A stretch of 64,000 nt of DNA from Calvatia gigantea (lineage: Eukaryota; Basidiomycota; Agaricomycetes; Agaricales; Lycoperdaceae), in the NCBI GenBank assembly GCA_025093985.1, contig JACAAK010000004.1, positions 2,542,001 through 2,606,000 on the forward strand. Direction: 5' to 3'. Each line of letters opens with the position of its first letter. Positions within the stretch are counted from its first letter, which is position 1. Positions 13,325 through 26,291 of the stretch are shown here, one piece after another. The position numbers were made by a program, and so were the translations under genes. The notes beneath the pieces are model-generated. The model worked only from the letters and a program-made list of their open reading frames with translations. It did not search any database and was not told the DNA's origin.

Positions 13325-15935
13325 ATGAAATACGTCGCCCTCCTTAGTGGTGGCAAGGATAGCTGTTTCAACCTTCTTCATTGTTATAAGAACGGACATG
13401 AACTTGTCGCTGCTGCTTCTCTTGGACCAGATGCCTGGAAAAGGTCTGGAATCCTTTCTGATACCAGTTTTGTGCTTCCCCACCGATGTTGCTTAACACG
13501 TAGAGGAGCTCGATTCATTCTTGTATCAAACTGTCGGCCAAGATGCCATTGAAACAGTTGCCCATGCTCTCGGAGTTCCGCTACATCGACGCGTCATTAC
13601 CGGGAGTGCGGTGGAACAGGGCGGTGAGTATGGCGTTAGGGACAAAAACGCTAGGGAAGCTGGGGGAGTGCAAGGTGATGAGACCGAAGATTTGTATGAG
13701 CTACTGGTGTCAGTTAAGGTACTTCTACTCTATACACACATATATCACGTTCTCTCACCTGCTTGGGAGGGTTAGGTCGCACACCCTGATATCCAAGGTG
13801 TTTCTGTTGGGGCAATATTATCCAACTATCAGCGGGTGAGGGTTGAACATGTGTACGGTCGTCCGACCATCATACATGGCATTTTTTAGCTCATAATAAC
13901 CACAGCTGCTCTCGTATTGGCCTCACACCCCTAACATACCTTTGGCAGCGGGACCAGGGAGAGTTGCTCGATGAAATGATCGAGGCTGGGATGGAAGCAA
14001 TCTTGATTAAAGTAGCAGGAATAGGCCTTACTCCCGATCACCTTGGAAAGACTCTTGCTCAGATGCGACCTCACTTTATGAAATTGGTACGATTAAAACC
14101 CCTGTGAAAAACCCAATCTCATGGTGTCTCATAGAACAATCTTTATGGTTCCCATGTTTGTGGAGAGGGAGGAGAATACGAAACTCTGACTCTCGACTGT
14201 CCCCTTTTCAAGAAAAGGATCAAATTGTAAGGGCATATGGCATTTGTGTTGGGCTCCTCATCGAGATCTGACAGGAAAGATATTGAGACAGTCATCCATT
14301 CCGACAATGCGTTTGCGACAGTCGCGTACCTCAGAATCAAGGATGCAGAATTACAACCCAAAGAGACTGCAGTCGATATCGCGGTTGGCATCCCGCCTCT
14401 TCTCGACGGGAATTTTGCTTCTATCCAAAGTAAACTACAGGCGGAAGTGGTTACAAAGGGATTGATTCCGCCGGTGGGAGAGGAATTACGGGTTACGGAA
14501 GAGGGTGCCGCCTCTCTTTCAAGTTCACGGGTCGGTAGTTGGGTTTCTGTCTGCGGTATTCAACGCTGCGTCCCGAATCTTGACGCCGGGGTAACTCTCG
14601 AAGACGAAGTGATTGAATGCTTTAACATCTTACAAGGTATGCCAACTGTCCCTTTCATGCACAAACCGACTCACCACTTATAGACCATCTCAACAACTAT
14701 GGCATCAACATACCCAACTGCACAAATATTAATATATTTATTTCTTCGATTGACTTATTCGCGAGCATAAATGCGGTATATGGCAGATATTTTGGCACAA
14801 GCCCTCCGTCGCGCGCTTGTGTCGCTGTTGATCTTCCTCATCCCATTCGGGTGAGGTTAGATTGCACCGCTTTCATAGAAGACGAGGGCTCAACTCGTCA
14901 AGCCCTTCACGTTCAGGGCTTGAGCTATTGGGCACCCGCTAACATCGGTCCGTATTCACAAGCGATAGTAGTGAGTGTTCATTTGATTAACCATACTTTT
15001 TGACCTATGTGCTTATTCGTGAAAGGCTGGTGAAAGGGTTTCAATATCCGGCCAGATAGGCCTCATACCCAGTAACCTGTTCCTTCCATCACCCGCTTCG
15101 CTTGCAATGGAATTCGCACTATCGTCCCAACATGTATCTCGAGTTGTCAAGGCGCTTCGCAACGGTTGGGAAGGAATCACACAGTCAGTGACTTACTTCC
15201 TCGATGGCCCGCGGAATATGGACCTTGTGAAGAGGGGACACAAGCTCATCGGAGTAAGATTTCCATCAGCATCCGAACCAGCTGTCTGAACTGGGCTATC
15301 TAGTTACCTGATTGTCCTACATTGTTCTTGGTCGTGAAAGCCCTGCCAAAGAAAGCCCTGATTGAAAAGCAGGTACTTCTCCACACTGGAAGGCGTGAAG
15401 ACCTGGATGAAGAAGGCGAAGTTGTTATACAGGTTGAACGAGTTGCTTTACATCGACGTGAGTTCGATATTATCATGGGATGCCTGCATATCTAAAACTT
15501 GGTCTAGATGAGACTTTTAGCGACGGTTCTCGGTTCTATTACGAGTCCCTCAGATTTGAGGACAATTCGTTCCTCTGCACGATTCTATTTGGCCAAGGGC
15601 GAAGTAACGGCCAAAGCCTATATATTTTCCGACACAATTTTCTGATACCTGTTCCTTGTAGATGTACCATTCCTGAATTCTCTGTTTCCATCTGCTGTTC
15701 CACGTTATGAAGATATTTTGTCCGCACGGCTGTTTTATTGTCCAACCATACCATTTCCTAGTGGGTTTCCACTCTTCACTAGGCAAGGGGTGCTGATTCT
15801 TGTTTAGTATCGGACCTGCGAGCCATCTGCAAATTTCCAATTACGCTTGTACCGTGTCGTGCAATATCCTCCATTGACAACGATGGGTGGGACTATGCCC
15901 TGCAGATTGTGGCGGATCACTTAAAGACGAGCTAA
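13325..15935 (+). CDS. DPH6: Diphthine-ammonia ligase with C-terminal YjgF/Rid domains
   Basis: Catalyses the ATP-dependent amidation that completes diphthamide on eEF2. The N terminus MKYVALLSGGKDSCFNLLHC holds the PP-loop ATP-binding motif SGGKDS. Downstream come EELDSFLYQTVGQDAIETVA, then GLTPLTYLWQRDQGELLDEM and the signature LYGSHVCGEGGEYETLTLDC. After the ligase domain are two YjgF/Rid-like modules. One begins near 14930 (LSYWAPANIGPYSQAIVAGE followed by RVSISGQIGLIPSN); a second is suggested by the remaining sequence to about 15930. This ligase-Rid fusion is usual for fungal Dph6. Many introns of about 50-60 nt interrupt it. The stop TAA is at 15933-15935. The start is the first ATG and precedes the PP-loop directly, as expected. 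Confidence 0.92.
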
Positions 15936-16094
15936 TTAAAATTGATTTACGAAAACATGAGTAGCATTGTGGATGTGTAGAGTTGCTGAGTAGTACAAGG
16001 GACGTATGAGAATTAAGAGATACGAGATATTCCGATGAACTAAAAAGGCTGCACTAGATATGTAGTTTGTGGTCTACCGAAATTGACGAACACG

Positions 16095-18688
16095 TTATGG
16101 TGCGGGTTCTTCACCGAGGAGCTGCATTTCGCCTAAACGACGTCGCATGTCCCGTTCTGTTGGGGTGGGAGGCACCATGCGAGCAACGAACGCTCCAGCC
16201 AAAGTGCAAAGGCCGCCGAATCGTAATACCCATCCGACACCGGTCTTACCGTAATAGGTTTCGCCACCACCACCCCCGCTCGTGAGGTTCAGGCTTGACT
16301 CGTCGACGATACGGAAGATCATGCTATTCACGATAGCCACCTGCGGGGGGAGGTTAGAAACCAGATGTCAGAGTCCCAGGAGGTAATCAAAGACATACAA
16401 TAAATTGGGGGGCAACGATTGCAAGGTTGTGAATACCCAATATAGTACCTCCGGCAAGAGAGGTTGAAGGAGGGACTTCGTCTTCTTCGCGCGCGGTGGA
16501 TTCATCCAATGAACGGCGGCGTATAAGAGGTGTCCTCTCTCCATTCTTGCGTGATGTGCCAGGTATAGATAGATTGCGGACATGGCTAGGACGTTGGGAA
16601 TTATGAGCGCCCTCGGCCACTGGCTTTATCGGCTCCTTTAGCAGCTGGAGGCGCGTCAGAGATTGATTATACATGGACACAAGTCGCTTGCCTCCATAAT
16701 GATTGCGAAGGGTGCCCACACCGCGACAGCCCATGAAATACCGACAAGGGAGATGAAGATGGTTGCCTATTCAACGTGAGATGGGCCTAAAACCAAGTGG
16801 TAATTCGCGGGTTCTGCTTACCTGAGTAACTGTTTCGATGAAGAATGTCGTAAATGTGAGGAGGGTGAATAGAAGCAAAGCACCAGTCCAGATATTTCGC
16901 AGGAGGAAGGGCGTTACTGGAAGTCTCAGGGGTTTCCCTTGGCGAGCAGCATCGACTTTCCATTGCCGGACGGTCTCCCTCAGCCGGGTAATCTCGGCGT
17001 TCTCGTCGACATCAGTTTTGCGCCCTAAGAGTCGACGATCACGGCCTGCGAGATGGGGAAGGATAGTTCCAGAAATGACACCAACTGCTCAAGGTATGAG
17101 CAACACATACAAAAAATACAGGGGAGATACGTACCGACACTGTGGATCAACATTGCCAACTCTCCTCTTCGAGTTGCTAGTTCAGGGTCAGGTTCCCTAC
17201 CTAATTCGTGAGCCATGACTTGACCGACATATGTTGTCCTACGGGAAGTGAGTATGGTGTTGTCCACGAGCTGAAACCTACGCACGAGTAGAACAAGAAG
17301 GGAAACCTGAAAGGCAGCAATGAGAATCCGTTTCGTTGTGGGTTTCTGGAACATACCATCCCATGAACGCGAACAACTGGACATAGCAAACACGACGAAT
17401 AGGCCTTGGAAGGTCAATAACAGCGGTTCGGATATTATTGAAAATCTCCCGGGGGCCGTTCCTGAGCGAGGAGATAATGAGCATCATGGGCAATAGTGCA
17501 TGCGACATGCTACACACTTTTTAGCTTCTTGTGCTCTGGGTCGTTCCTCTTCCTCGTGGCAAACACAGGTAATAGCGACAGTGATGACAAGGATGACAAT
17601 GCAGATGATACAAAACTTCCGGAATTGCGAACCCTTGATCAGGCGAATAACAGGCAATTCAGCTAAAGGTAAGAATCCTGTGCAAAAAGTGAGAAACCGA
17701 AATGAACCATAAATCGTTCAACGCACCGAAACCATATCCTATTATATTTCCAGCGTTCGTCATGCGACTATGCCAGGCATTGCCTGCATTGAGTTGATTG
17801 GCTGGAGCTATGTCTAATAGAAGGTTCCGAAGGGAAGCTTGAAGTCCATTAAGAGCGAAATCCAGGACGTAGAAGGAGACAACAGCGAATGCGATAGCCA
17901 CGTTCCGTGCCTGGAATAATCCGGTTAGGCGTGAATTCCTGACGGGGGGTTTACGGCAGCATGCCTTTTCTTTCCGGGCTTCATCCCAGTCTCCTGAACC
18001 CACAGCGAAAATATCGACCCAAAATTCAGCAAGAGGGATACAATATGCCAACGTCAGTGTCGAGATAACCAGGGCAACAGTTGAAAGAACGATCCAAAAT
18101 CGTCGACGGTACTTCGAAGTTGATGAATCGGAGACAGCGCCTTATCCCCCAAAGGCGTAAATCACGCAGGAAGCGAAGCAGGTATAAAGCGACGTACCAA
18201 TGACGGGTTGGGCCACCAGCCCACTAATTGGACCCGCCAACCAGACCAGCGATGTTAACTGCTCCGAAAGCCCAAGGCCTAGCAAGAATGGCGTTCCATA
18301 GCTGTGCCGAAGAACGTTAGCTTTTGTTCTCAAACATATGTCTATCTGCCTACCCCAGTTCAACTGTCCAAGCAATCTGAGCACCGGCCATCGAAATGCT
18401 GAGGGTTATGAGGTCCCATGTACTCAGACGTCGCCTTCCCGGTGTTGAGGATGTCTTGATGGTGTCGCCACCCTCGCCGCGGACAGTGCTGGACGCCGGG
18501 GTGCCATTGGAGCTGGTGTCAGATCCAGGACGCTGACCTGTGCTCGTCGACGGCCAAGTGATCCGGGTAGTTTGGTCTGGGTCACTGTCCGCTTGCGGGG
18601 GTATCATTAGGGGTGGTGTAGGATGTGAGTTGGAAGGAGGACACAAGGTCGAGTTATGTACAGCATCACTGCCACTAACTGCCGTCAC
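16095..18688 (-). CDS. MFS sugar carrier of the sucrose / alpha-glucoside permease (GPH-like) type
   Basis: A 12-span plasma membrane proton symporter of the family containing plant SUT proteins and fungal general alpha-glucoside permeases. The first exon (from 18688, or possibly the in-frame ATG near 18607) gives a long polar N terminus and then ITLSISMAGAQIAWTVELGY. The next exons give GTPFLLGLGLSEQLTSLVWL and AGPISGLVAQPVIG, the first-helix signature of the family, then SSTSKYRRRFWIVLST. Later exons give DFALNGLQASLRNLLLDIAP and a cytosolic loop with basic residues. The C terminus has a Gly-rich segment, a last helix (WVLRFGGLCTLAGAFVARM) and the stop at 16097-16095. The exact substrate is not readable; sucrose, maltose or another alpha-glucoside are candidates. 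Confidence 0.86.
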
Positions 18689-19000
18689 TTGCTTTCATGG
18701 ATCTATATTCGGCCTCTCCCGATTTGTGCCGTCTGAACAGCTCTCCATCTCAACATCCTCAAATCAGCTACCTCAACCTGCATCGACTCTCCGTTATGCA
18801 AAACATTGTCGTTGTTACCTACTACATCATGTTCTTATACCCTCTTGTTCTATCATCCGCAAAATCGTATAAATACCAATCGACCCAACAGCCAGCGCGA
18901 AAGTCCGGATACTTGAGCACTTACACCGGAACAAGAAAAAAGGGGTAATCGTACAAAGCTGATGTTACAACTGGGTTCAACCGCAGACCCGCTGCGACCA
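18689..19000. other. Intergenic region between the sugar carrier and the ankyrin gene
   Basis: About 310 bases holding the promoter of the sugar carrier and the 3' UTR of the ankyrin gene, which is transcribed in the same direction. Nothing else is recognisable. Confidence 0.5.
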
Positions 19001-20939
19001 TTACGGTCCACGTACTGCAGTGGCGGACATGCCACGTCGATGATTGGATGAAAGATCTCCATTATTCGAAGGCTTGGACAAGAGATGAAACGCCTTCCGA
19101 CGCCCAGGGGTGGGCGTACTGCTGTCTTCTTGAGCTAACGGTGGTTCCGGAAATTGCGCATACTGACTCGGCGGTCCACGGTAGCTTTCCGCTCCTTCGA
19201 CTGCGCTAGTTGCACCGATATATGATCGTAATGAGTTCGAAGTTGATGATGATCGGGTCAATTGTGGACCAGATGTTGGTTTCGCACTTGGATTAGTTCC
19301 CGCTCGACTTCGATTTTCAGGCATACCGGCGAGACTCGATGAATCGTATGTGGTGCTTCGTAACTGGGCAGCCGATGCAGAAGGACGAAGTCGCCGCGGT
19401 GTTGTTGTTCCGCTGTGTGAGTAATCATTGGGCACCTCATCATGGGCCGCCAATGCACTCGAGAAGGTGGAGCCCGTTTGAGACATGTTGTCTGTCGATG
19501 AACTCCCGCTTCTATTCCTGCGCATATATTTTTCTCGCGCATCCGCATCTTGCTCTCTCACCCGGTTGGCAATCGGTGCTAGTGCAGTTGCTGGATTGAC
19601 GGCTGCAGCATTCGCTGACGACTTTCCTGCAACTGTCACCCCAGAAAGTGCCGATATACTACTTGCGGATGGAAGGTGAGGGATACGGTGGCCAGATGAC
19701 TTGGGACTGTAAAAGAACGACCCAGATCCTGTGGAAGGTTGCGAAGGAGAGGAAGAGGTTGTGTGGGGCGTTTGCCCATGGACATCTAAGTCTCCACTGT
19801 CTGAAGTAGCAGTCGTACGACTGGTACCGGATCCGCTCCGCATCCTCGGTATTGCGTCCCGAGATCCAGGAGGGATATTAATTGGACTCGAAGTCCCGTA
19901 ATCGAAGGTCCGACCGTTTTGTATTGCGGTCCGCCGAGATTTTTTGGTAATTTCGTATTGTTTTTCGGCTGTCTTTTGCATTTCTTGGGTACTGAAGCTA
20001 TGGAACAAGGAGTTGGTAGCCGAAAACGTGACGGGATGGGTGAACATACGAGTACGCGTAGTCAGATGCAATAAAACCTTGGTTATTGCGGGAATTATAA
20101 TTGCACCCTCGTTCAATAAGGAGCTGAACGATCTGCCATGAACAGTAAGCGCCATTTAATATATCTTCTCATGATCACGCCTTACCGAAACATGTCCCCA
20201 AGCACTCGCACTACCAAACGCTATTAATACACAATCCATATGGTTGCGATAAGTTCGGCTCACTAATGCAATGGCGTATTTCCCTGATTGTCAGATAGAT
20301 TGATATCTGCACCAAGGTCACAAAACATCTAATGAACTGCCTCAGAGCATTCCATCAAAGAGCACGAATGAATACATACGCGGACCAACTCCTCATTTCC
20401 CTTTACAGCCGCCAAATGCAATGCGGTTCTGCCCTGTACGTTCGACCAGTCGAGTAAATCTTTATGGGTGGCGTGATATCGGTCGTAATATAGTCGAGCC
20501 ATCCGCAGGGTAGCACTGTTGAAATCTAGAGTCGACATTGACGAGCTATAGACGTTCGGTGGAGGACCAGAGTCGGCTAGTATCATGAGAATAGTGTTGT
20601 TTTCCGAGTCCTACAATTTGATATGGTCACTTTAAGATGATATACAAGGAAAACGGGATGTAAAACACACATACCCGACTTAACTCCCTGTCGTCGTGAC
20701 CTGTTGCAAGCAAAAACTCAAAGGTTTCCTCATGGCCTAGGAGAGCAGCCCATGCTAGTGAAGTCAACCTTCGAGGGGCTGGATCAGGATTGCGCATATC
20801 AGTCCTGTGTATTAGCCTTTTGACCAGGAAGAGGTTGTTTTCTAATGGTGAAAGATATGAATTAGATCCTCGGGCAGCACGAAACCAACATACCTTTTAC
20901 TGCACGACGTAGTCGCGATGGGGTGTCCTTTTCTGCCAT
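19001..20939 (-). CDS. Ankyrin-repeat protein with a long Ser-rich C-terminal tail (Avo2-like?)
   Basis: ATG 20939 begins MAEKDTPSRLRRAVKENNLF, followed by VKRLIHRTDMRNPD and SLAWAALLGHEETFEFLLAT: the first ankyrin units. Further exons give WSNVQGRTALHLAAVKGNEE and MFCDLGADINLSDNQGNTPL, then IVQLLIERGCNYNSRNNQGF and SDYAYSFSTQEMQKTAEKQY. At least four repeats are therefore present in the first half. The second half (about 19870-19001) is disordered, Ser/Thr rich, with several RSGS-type phosphorylation-like sites. Fungal Avo2, a TORC2 subunit, shares this layout (N-terminal repeats, Ser-rich tail), so an Avo2-like role is a reasonable guess, not a demonstrated one. The stop is at 19003-19001. 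Six or more introns are required. Confidence 0.85.
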
Positions 20940-21163
20940 TATGGCAAAAGAGACGAAAGGTAAGACGCCGGGGGGCAGGCGGTGTAAGGACAAGACAATT
21001 AAATGAACGCACAACTCAAAACGTCAGATTTCAGAAGGGGGCGGTCACGTGAACGGGAGGCGTCGTCTCGGCTCTATACATCGGCCTCGAAGTGTACCTG
21101 AACAACTTACTTACTTGTTCGTCTTTCAGTCGACTTTTCGTTTCCTCTAAATAATACCCAAGG

Positions 21164-21825
21164 ATGCCCAAGGTCGTTTCCCGTTCAGCAGTCTCGTCTT
21201 CAACCGATGGTGAGTCGAAGACACAAGAATGTCCGGTGATGCACATAACACTTACTTTCTTGTTATTAGCACAACCAACTGCATCCTCGACAGCGGCTTT
21301 GCGCGTGTACTGTGCGTTCTTAATATCTTTGAAATAAGAAAAATGGATAGAATTATTGTCAACCGTAGACTGCATATGTGGCGAGTTCATTGTGAGTATC
21401 AAATCTTTGGCTTCGAGTTGTCAGCTTGATCATCTTCGAATATCCAGCTTGTTATTGACAGAAGCTTGGCATCCCTCCCCAGGCGCCAGACGGATAATGC
21501 AATTATCATACGTACGCAGGACAATAGTACAGGCAAAGGAAGGGTTTTCAAGCTGAACGCTTCAGCCAATGATCAACCAATATTGTTAAAAAGGTGGGTG
21601 ATTCTGGCCGATTGTTGAACCGAGGGGAATAACACAATCCGTAGGGACAGCGGATGCGAGCGACAATACCGATTCCTGTGTCCAAGGTGTTCATTGCCAA
21701 TCGGGTATCAAACGTCACCACCACCTGTCAAGTCCGCGCCCTATCTCTACATCCATTCTGGTGCTCTCTCTCAGCTCCAAGGTCAGGTTCCACCCGACGC
21801 ATTTGATGGTGAAAACATTGTATAA
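21164..21825 (+). CDS. STEEP1: STEEP1 / UPF0428 (CXorf56) family protein
   Basis: The start MPKVVSRSAVSSSTDAQPTA splices to RVYCICGEFILVIDRSLASL and then PRRQTDNAIIIRTQDN, the conserved Cys-containing start and the segment after it in this family. A later exon gives CERQYRFLCPRCSLPIGYQT, whose paired Cys residues probably bind zinc, then YLYIHSGALSQLQGQV. The frame closes with PPDAFDGENIV and TAA 21823-21825. In animals the homologue assists STING exit from the ER; fungi lack the cGAS-STING pathway, so the role here must be older, and a link to pre-mRNA splicing has been suggested for the family. Five exons with short introns fit. A longer C terminus through another splice is possible because animal homologues extend further. 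Confidence 0.85.
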
Positions 21826-22688
21826 CTCCCTAGCTAAGACACTGGATGATAATTACACGAATGACAATACCTGTGTGACTAGAATCAGTCAGCGATCCAA
21901 AGTAAAAATTGAACGGAAGCTAGGTTTTAAAAAAGAGGGCGGCTCATCTACCGTTGTAGAAAAAGGATCACTCATTACTAGCATGTTCTTAAGAACATGA
22001 GTTCGTACAGTGTGAATAAATTGTAATCATCGCCAAGAGGAAGGACCATAATACTGAAATCTGCACTCACCTAAAGTTGGAGGTTGACATCAACAGTGGG
22101 TACTTGGGTCGTGCAGACTTATTTTTTTCGCTCTTTGCAGTGCACGCATGTATTTGGATCTATTGGTCAACACCCCCCCCCCAAAAAGCATCGGTAAACA
22201 AATACGCCAAGTCTCCCCTCAGTCGAGTGACTGTATTACAGCCTCAAGGCATAAAAGCAGTGTTTCTTTGACATCCCAGCTCGTTGACCAGTGTGACGAG
22301 TGTAGCTTGCCAAAGCAAGGATGGTTTTCCGAGTTTCGACTTACAGGCATGACGCAATGTTTGTCAACTGCTGCTCGTGGGCTCGGCCATCAGGCCACTC
22401 AGACTTTGCATAAATTGTACAAAGGATTGAGAATAGTTGAAGCCCAGGTTTCTCAAATTATTCCGGGCCAATGCAGTGTGAAAAATTGTCCGACTGACAG
22501 ATGGAAGAGAAATTCAGCGCTTGATGCCAACCCTGGCGTCTAAGTATCCAAAAAGGAATCCAGGAACTCGCCACCCTTGTCCACAAGCCACGATCATCCT
22601 CAGTCGCTCTCCGCACTCTTCTGACCTTCATAGCCCGTGTTCCTCTGTTTGCTGTTTGCGGCCCTACCCGCCCACCGTATAGGAATCT
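21826..22688. other. Intergenic region between the STEEP1-like and WTAP-like genes
   Basis: About 860 bases. An open frame at 22148-22543 (+, 131 codons) has no recognisable domain and no clear splice context. A C-run lies at about 22171-22179. A possible alternative 3' exon for the STEEP1-like gene lies at 21830-21990 (Lys-rich). No gene is called. Confidence 0.4.
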
Positions 22689-23965
22689 ATGCAGCCTCCA
22701 ACCGCGAGAGAGGCCCGTCTCGAGACTCTGTTGAGCGACCGTGAATTCCAGCTATCAGAACTCCACGCAAGTCGTTTGAATCGTTGCTTGACTCCCACTA
22801 CCTAACAAACCATAACCTCAGGATGAAGTGACACGCCTACGAAAATATATCCCATCACAGCCAACAACATCGGCAACTACACCGCAGGCCTTACCCCCGG
22901 CCGTTTCTTCAATTCTAATTGCCCAATTGTCAGCGAGCGATACAACAACAGCTTCCTCTAGTTCAAGCACAGTAGTCGCGGCTCTAACACAACGTGCACA
23001 ATTGTTACAAGAGGAGAACGACGAATTATATGAACTTTTGAGGTATAGTGAAACCGGAAAGCTAAAGGAAGAGGTGCGCGGCCTACGGAGGCTCGTCCAA
23101 AGGCTTCAAAACGCCCTACGCCGTATGAAGTTTCGCAGGTGATTCATGTTCTGATTGCTGACCGGGACCACCTTCCTCCAGAATCGCATGACACAATCGA
23201 CATACTTTCGTCAGTTTTGTCAATTTGAATTTTCCCCCCTATGGTGCTCACCAATGTCACAGCCGAGAACTAGACAAGTCCTATGAAGCATATCTGAACG
23301 CAGCTCAACCAGCTCCTAGTCCGCACCCTTCACCGCGAACGTACTCTTCATCACCTCGTATGGGCTACACGTCAACAAGTGGCAGTGGCAGCCATGGCTC
23401 TAAACTCCCGCCCACTGGTCCACGCGCCCAAAAACGGCCGCGCCTTTCCGAGCCCAATCCTTCGTTTAACCAACCACACTCTGGAAAATCCCACAGCGCG
23501 AACAGCTATAATCACTACAGCCATAACCCACCGAAGCGCGGGGCAGATGGCCATCCGAAGCGCAGCGACAGGGATGGTCGTGTAACCAGTGATGCCAACA
23601 AAGGAAACTGGCCATCAAAGATGGACATCGACAAAGAACGTCCGGCGCCCCCTGAACAAGCACGAGGAAGGGACAAGGATACAGATCGCGAACATGATAG
23701 GAATAGGGACCGTGATAGGGAGAGAAATAGAGAACGCGACCGCGACAGAGGACCAAAAGCTCAGGACCAAAACCGCGAGCGTGACAGGGTCTCGAATGTT
23801 GGTGGTATCAGCCGGCGAAATGGCACTGCTCCAGGACGGGCAAACGGCCGTCGAGGGGATCGAGCGAGTGGAAGTGCATCGTTCCATGGAGCGAATACCG
23901 CGACATCGAACGCGACCTATAGCGTTAATGGCGATCGGACGTTGGCAGAAAGGATGGGCTTATGA
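22689..23965 (+). CDS. Coiled-coil protein with Arg-Asp/Glu repeats, WTAP/Mum2-like
   Basis: ATG 22689 opens MQPPTAREARLETLLSDREF and a predicted coiled coil. After an intron with a GC donor (GCAAG) the frame continues as DEVTRLRKYIPSQ. A Ser/Thr linker leads to a second coiled coil: QLLQEENDELYELLRYSETG, then EEVRGLRRLVQRLQNAL, and across two more introns SHDTIDILSRELDKSYEAYL. This order resembles the Wtap/Mum2 family, subunits of the mRNA N6-adenosine methyltransferase complex. The C-terminal half is disordered and basic, with a run of RD/RE dipeptides near 23690-23790 typical of splicing-associated nuclear proteins. The protein ends ERMGL at 23965. The family call is tentative; that this is a real nuclear coiled-coil protein is well supported. 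Confidence 0.78.
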
Positions 23966-25106
23966 ACCGTATGAAAATCAAGTTTATTTTTGTCTTCGAA
24001 TCTTCCCTTTTCTATGTTTCTCTTCTCGTCCCATATTTTCTTGTCCTCTTTATCCTTGCTTTCCCTTCACAGTTGAATGTTTCCCATAGTACCCCCTCAC
24101 TTTTTTCATTTTTACCCTGACGGACTTCTATGGGCAGTTTAGCAGATCGAAACGATATCTTTCCTCGAAGCACCAGCCAATCAACCCTGTGTAGCACTTA
24201 TGTACATATATCCGGTATGACCATTCCCTCACCTCGTCGACAACTTGTAGCCCTAGCTGACTTATACTTTGATTCACGATTTTATAGTCTTTTTCTTACT
24301 GTACTGATATACTAACGTCGCTTGCTTTTTTGCCTGTGGATTATCATCCCATTCTATTCCTCTATATGACCGAGATGCTAGATTGCTTCAACCTTGGGCC
24401 ATTGCATTTGATCTCAAGGAGATAACACGACAATGATGAAGCACTGCCCTACCAACGTATGTATGGGCCATCTCACCGCACTTCCCTACAAATTGTGTCC
24501 AAGATCAACGGACACGCCTTTTATCTGTGTTTCCTTCGCCCCTTTGGGTGGCTATTGCCCTACCATACCAGGACAAGAGACATACCGGTCTCTTGATCAT
24601 ACACGTCTACGATCACTCCGGATTCCGAGGCGAAGCGGCCGTTTAGGACGAGTGCAGGTCGAACACGCCCGAGAACCGCACCCGGGTAATGATATACAGC
24701 CGAATAACCGACAAGGCGGACCTGGGCTCCTGTATCTCTTTTGAGAGACCTCGAAGGTCACGGATTTTGAGAAAGAATGAAGCACGATACGCCACTTAAA
24801 AACTCCGAGAAATCCGTCAAGTGGGACATTGAGCCACCAACAACCCCACTACTCTTCAAAGCATGGGCTAGCTGCTGTCCTTAACCCTGCAGCGTTTTCT
24901 GACTTCTTCACCAAGACCTTGAGCTTGAGGCCCGAGTCACCAGCAACCGCCAAAATGAAGTGACCCGCATCAAGCCTGCGTCATGTATACAACCGCACAA
25001 GTCGACAACACAACAAGGAAGTTCCTGGCCTGGGGCATGTGTCACACAACGCTTATCCCGTCATCAACTTCCGGCCACAAGCCCATATTCCTGTGCAATG
25101 GAATTA

Positions 25107-25137
25107 CACCACCACCACCGCCACCGCCACCGCCACC
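25107..25137. repeat. CCR trinucleotide microsatellite
   Basis: About ten tandem copies of a CCA/CCG trinucleotide, first pure CCA then alternating with CCG. It lies outside any gene I can support. Confidence 0.8.
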
Positions 25138-26291
25138 ATGTCAATTAACCCTCGATCCCGGTATCATCAATAACCTGAAACCATATATGATAGCGCTACA
25201 TACGATGGCGTATATTTCAATACCCATATATTTTCGCGGGCCAACTGTATCCTACTGTTTCCCCGTTCTGCTGTCGCAAAGGGCCTGAGGCACTTAGTAT
25301 CTTGCCTTTGACAACGACTACTTACACTTGTCTCCAGTAACGGACATCAAACCAAGCGACTGTTGAAGAGTTTGACTACCTGTCGTGACCTCCGAGGGGT
25401 TGCGAACCAGAATGGTCCAGATCTTGACAGATGGGACCTGATCGTTTTTGAAAGGATCTAAAACTGGCCGTAGGTGTCCGGAGTCGTAGGTAAGGTGCTA
25501 TGTTAAGCACTCTTAGAGGGCGTCGAAACAACCACTAAGTGTGGCGTTGCAAAAACCCGTGTAACCCACATTGTATTTTATGGGCCGTGAGTACGTGCTT
25601 ACGGAGCCTTGAGCTTAATTGTTAAGTACAGCCCACCATCGGTGAACTTCACCCCACGTCGGTGCCATTGCGCACCTACTTCCAAGGGGAGATCCGTTAA
25701 CCGGTAACTAAGGTTTTGTCCACACCAATGCGTCGTCCAGTAACCGGTCTCAGTAGCAATCAGCATCACAAGCCACAATCCCGCGAGGATCTCAGCTGAC
25801 AGATGGCACGTTACCGAGCCTGGCAGAAGACAAGTCAAGACAAGACAAGACGCTCTCGCATTCCCTCCCTAAAACGCCGGACGACTCAAACAAATGATAT
25901 AATCTGGGGGGGTCAGACACGGTCATGCTGGAATGCATTGAAGGCCGGTGTCTTTCCAAATCAAGTCTCCAAATGGGGCAAGAATTCAGGCAATCCATGT
26001 TCTTGCCTGGGGCGCGAGCGCAGCAATGGATTGGAAGGAACTACAAGAGACGAGGTCGGATTGCGTTTGGAGCCGACGGCCTGGTTCCGTCGTTTGATAT
26101 TTCTCAGGTTCTCAGCAGGTATCTGCCCTTTTACATCGTCCAGATCCCTGCCGTGATTACCCAAGCCTCAGCGCTTGGTTGGGACAAAAACAGAAATCTG
26201 AAGCAATGGGTCAATGGAACGGAATGCAATTTGAGACCCACCTCCTGAATGACATCCGATTGCAAAGGCCATTGACACACAGGGTTGAAAG

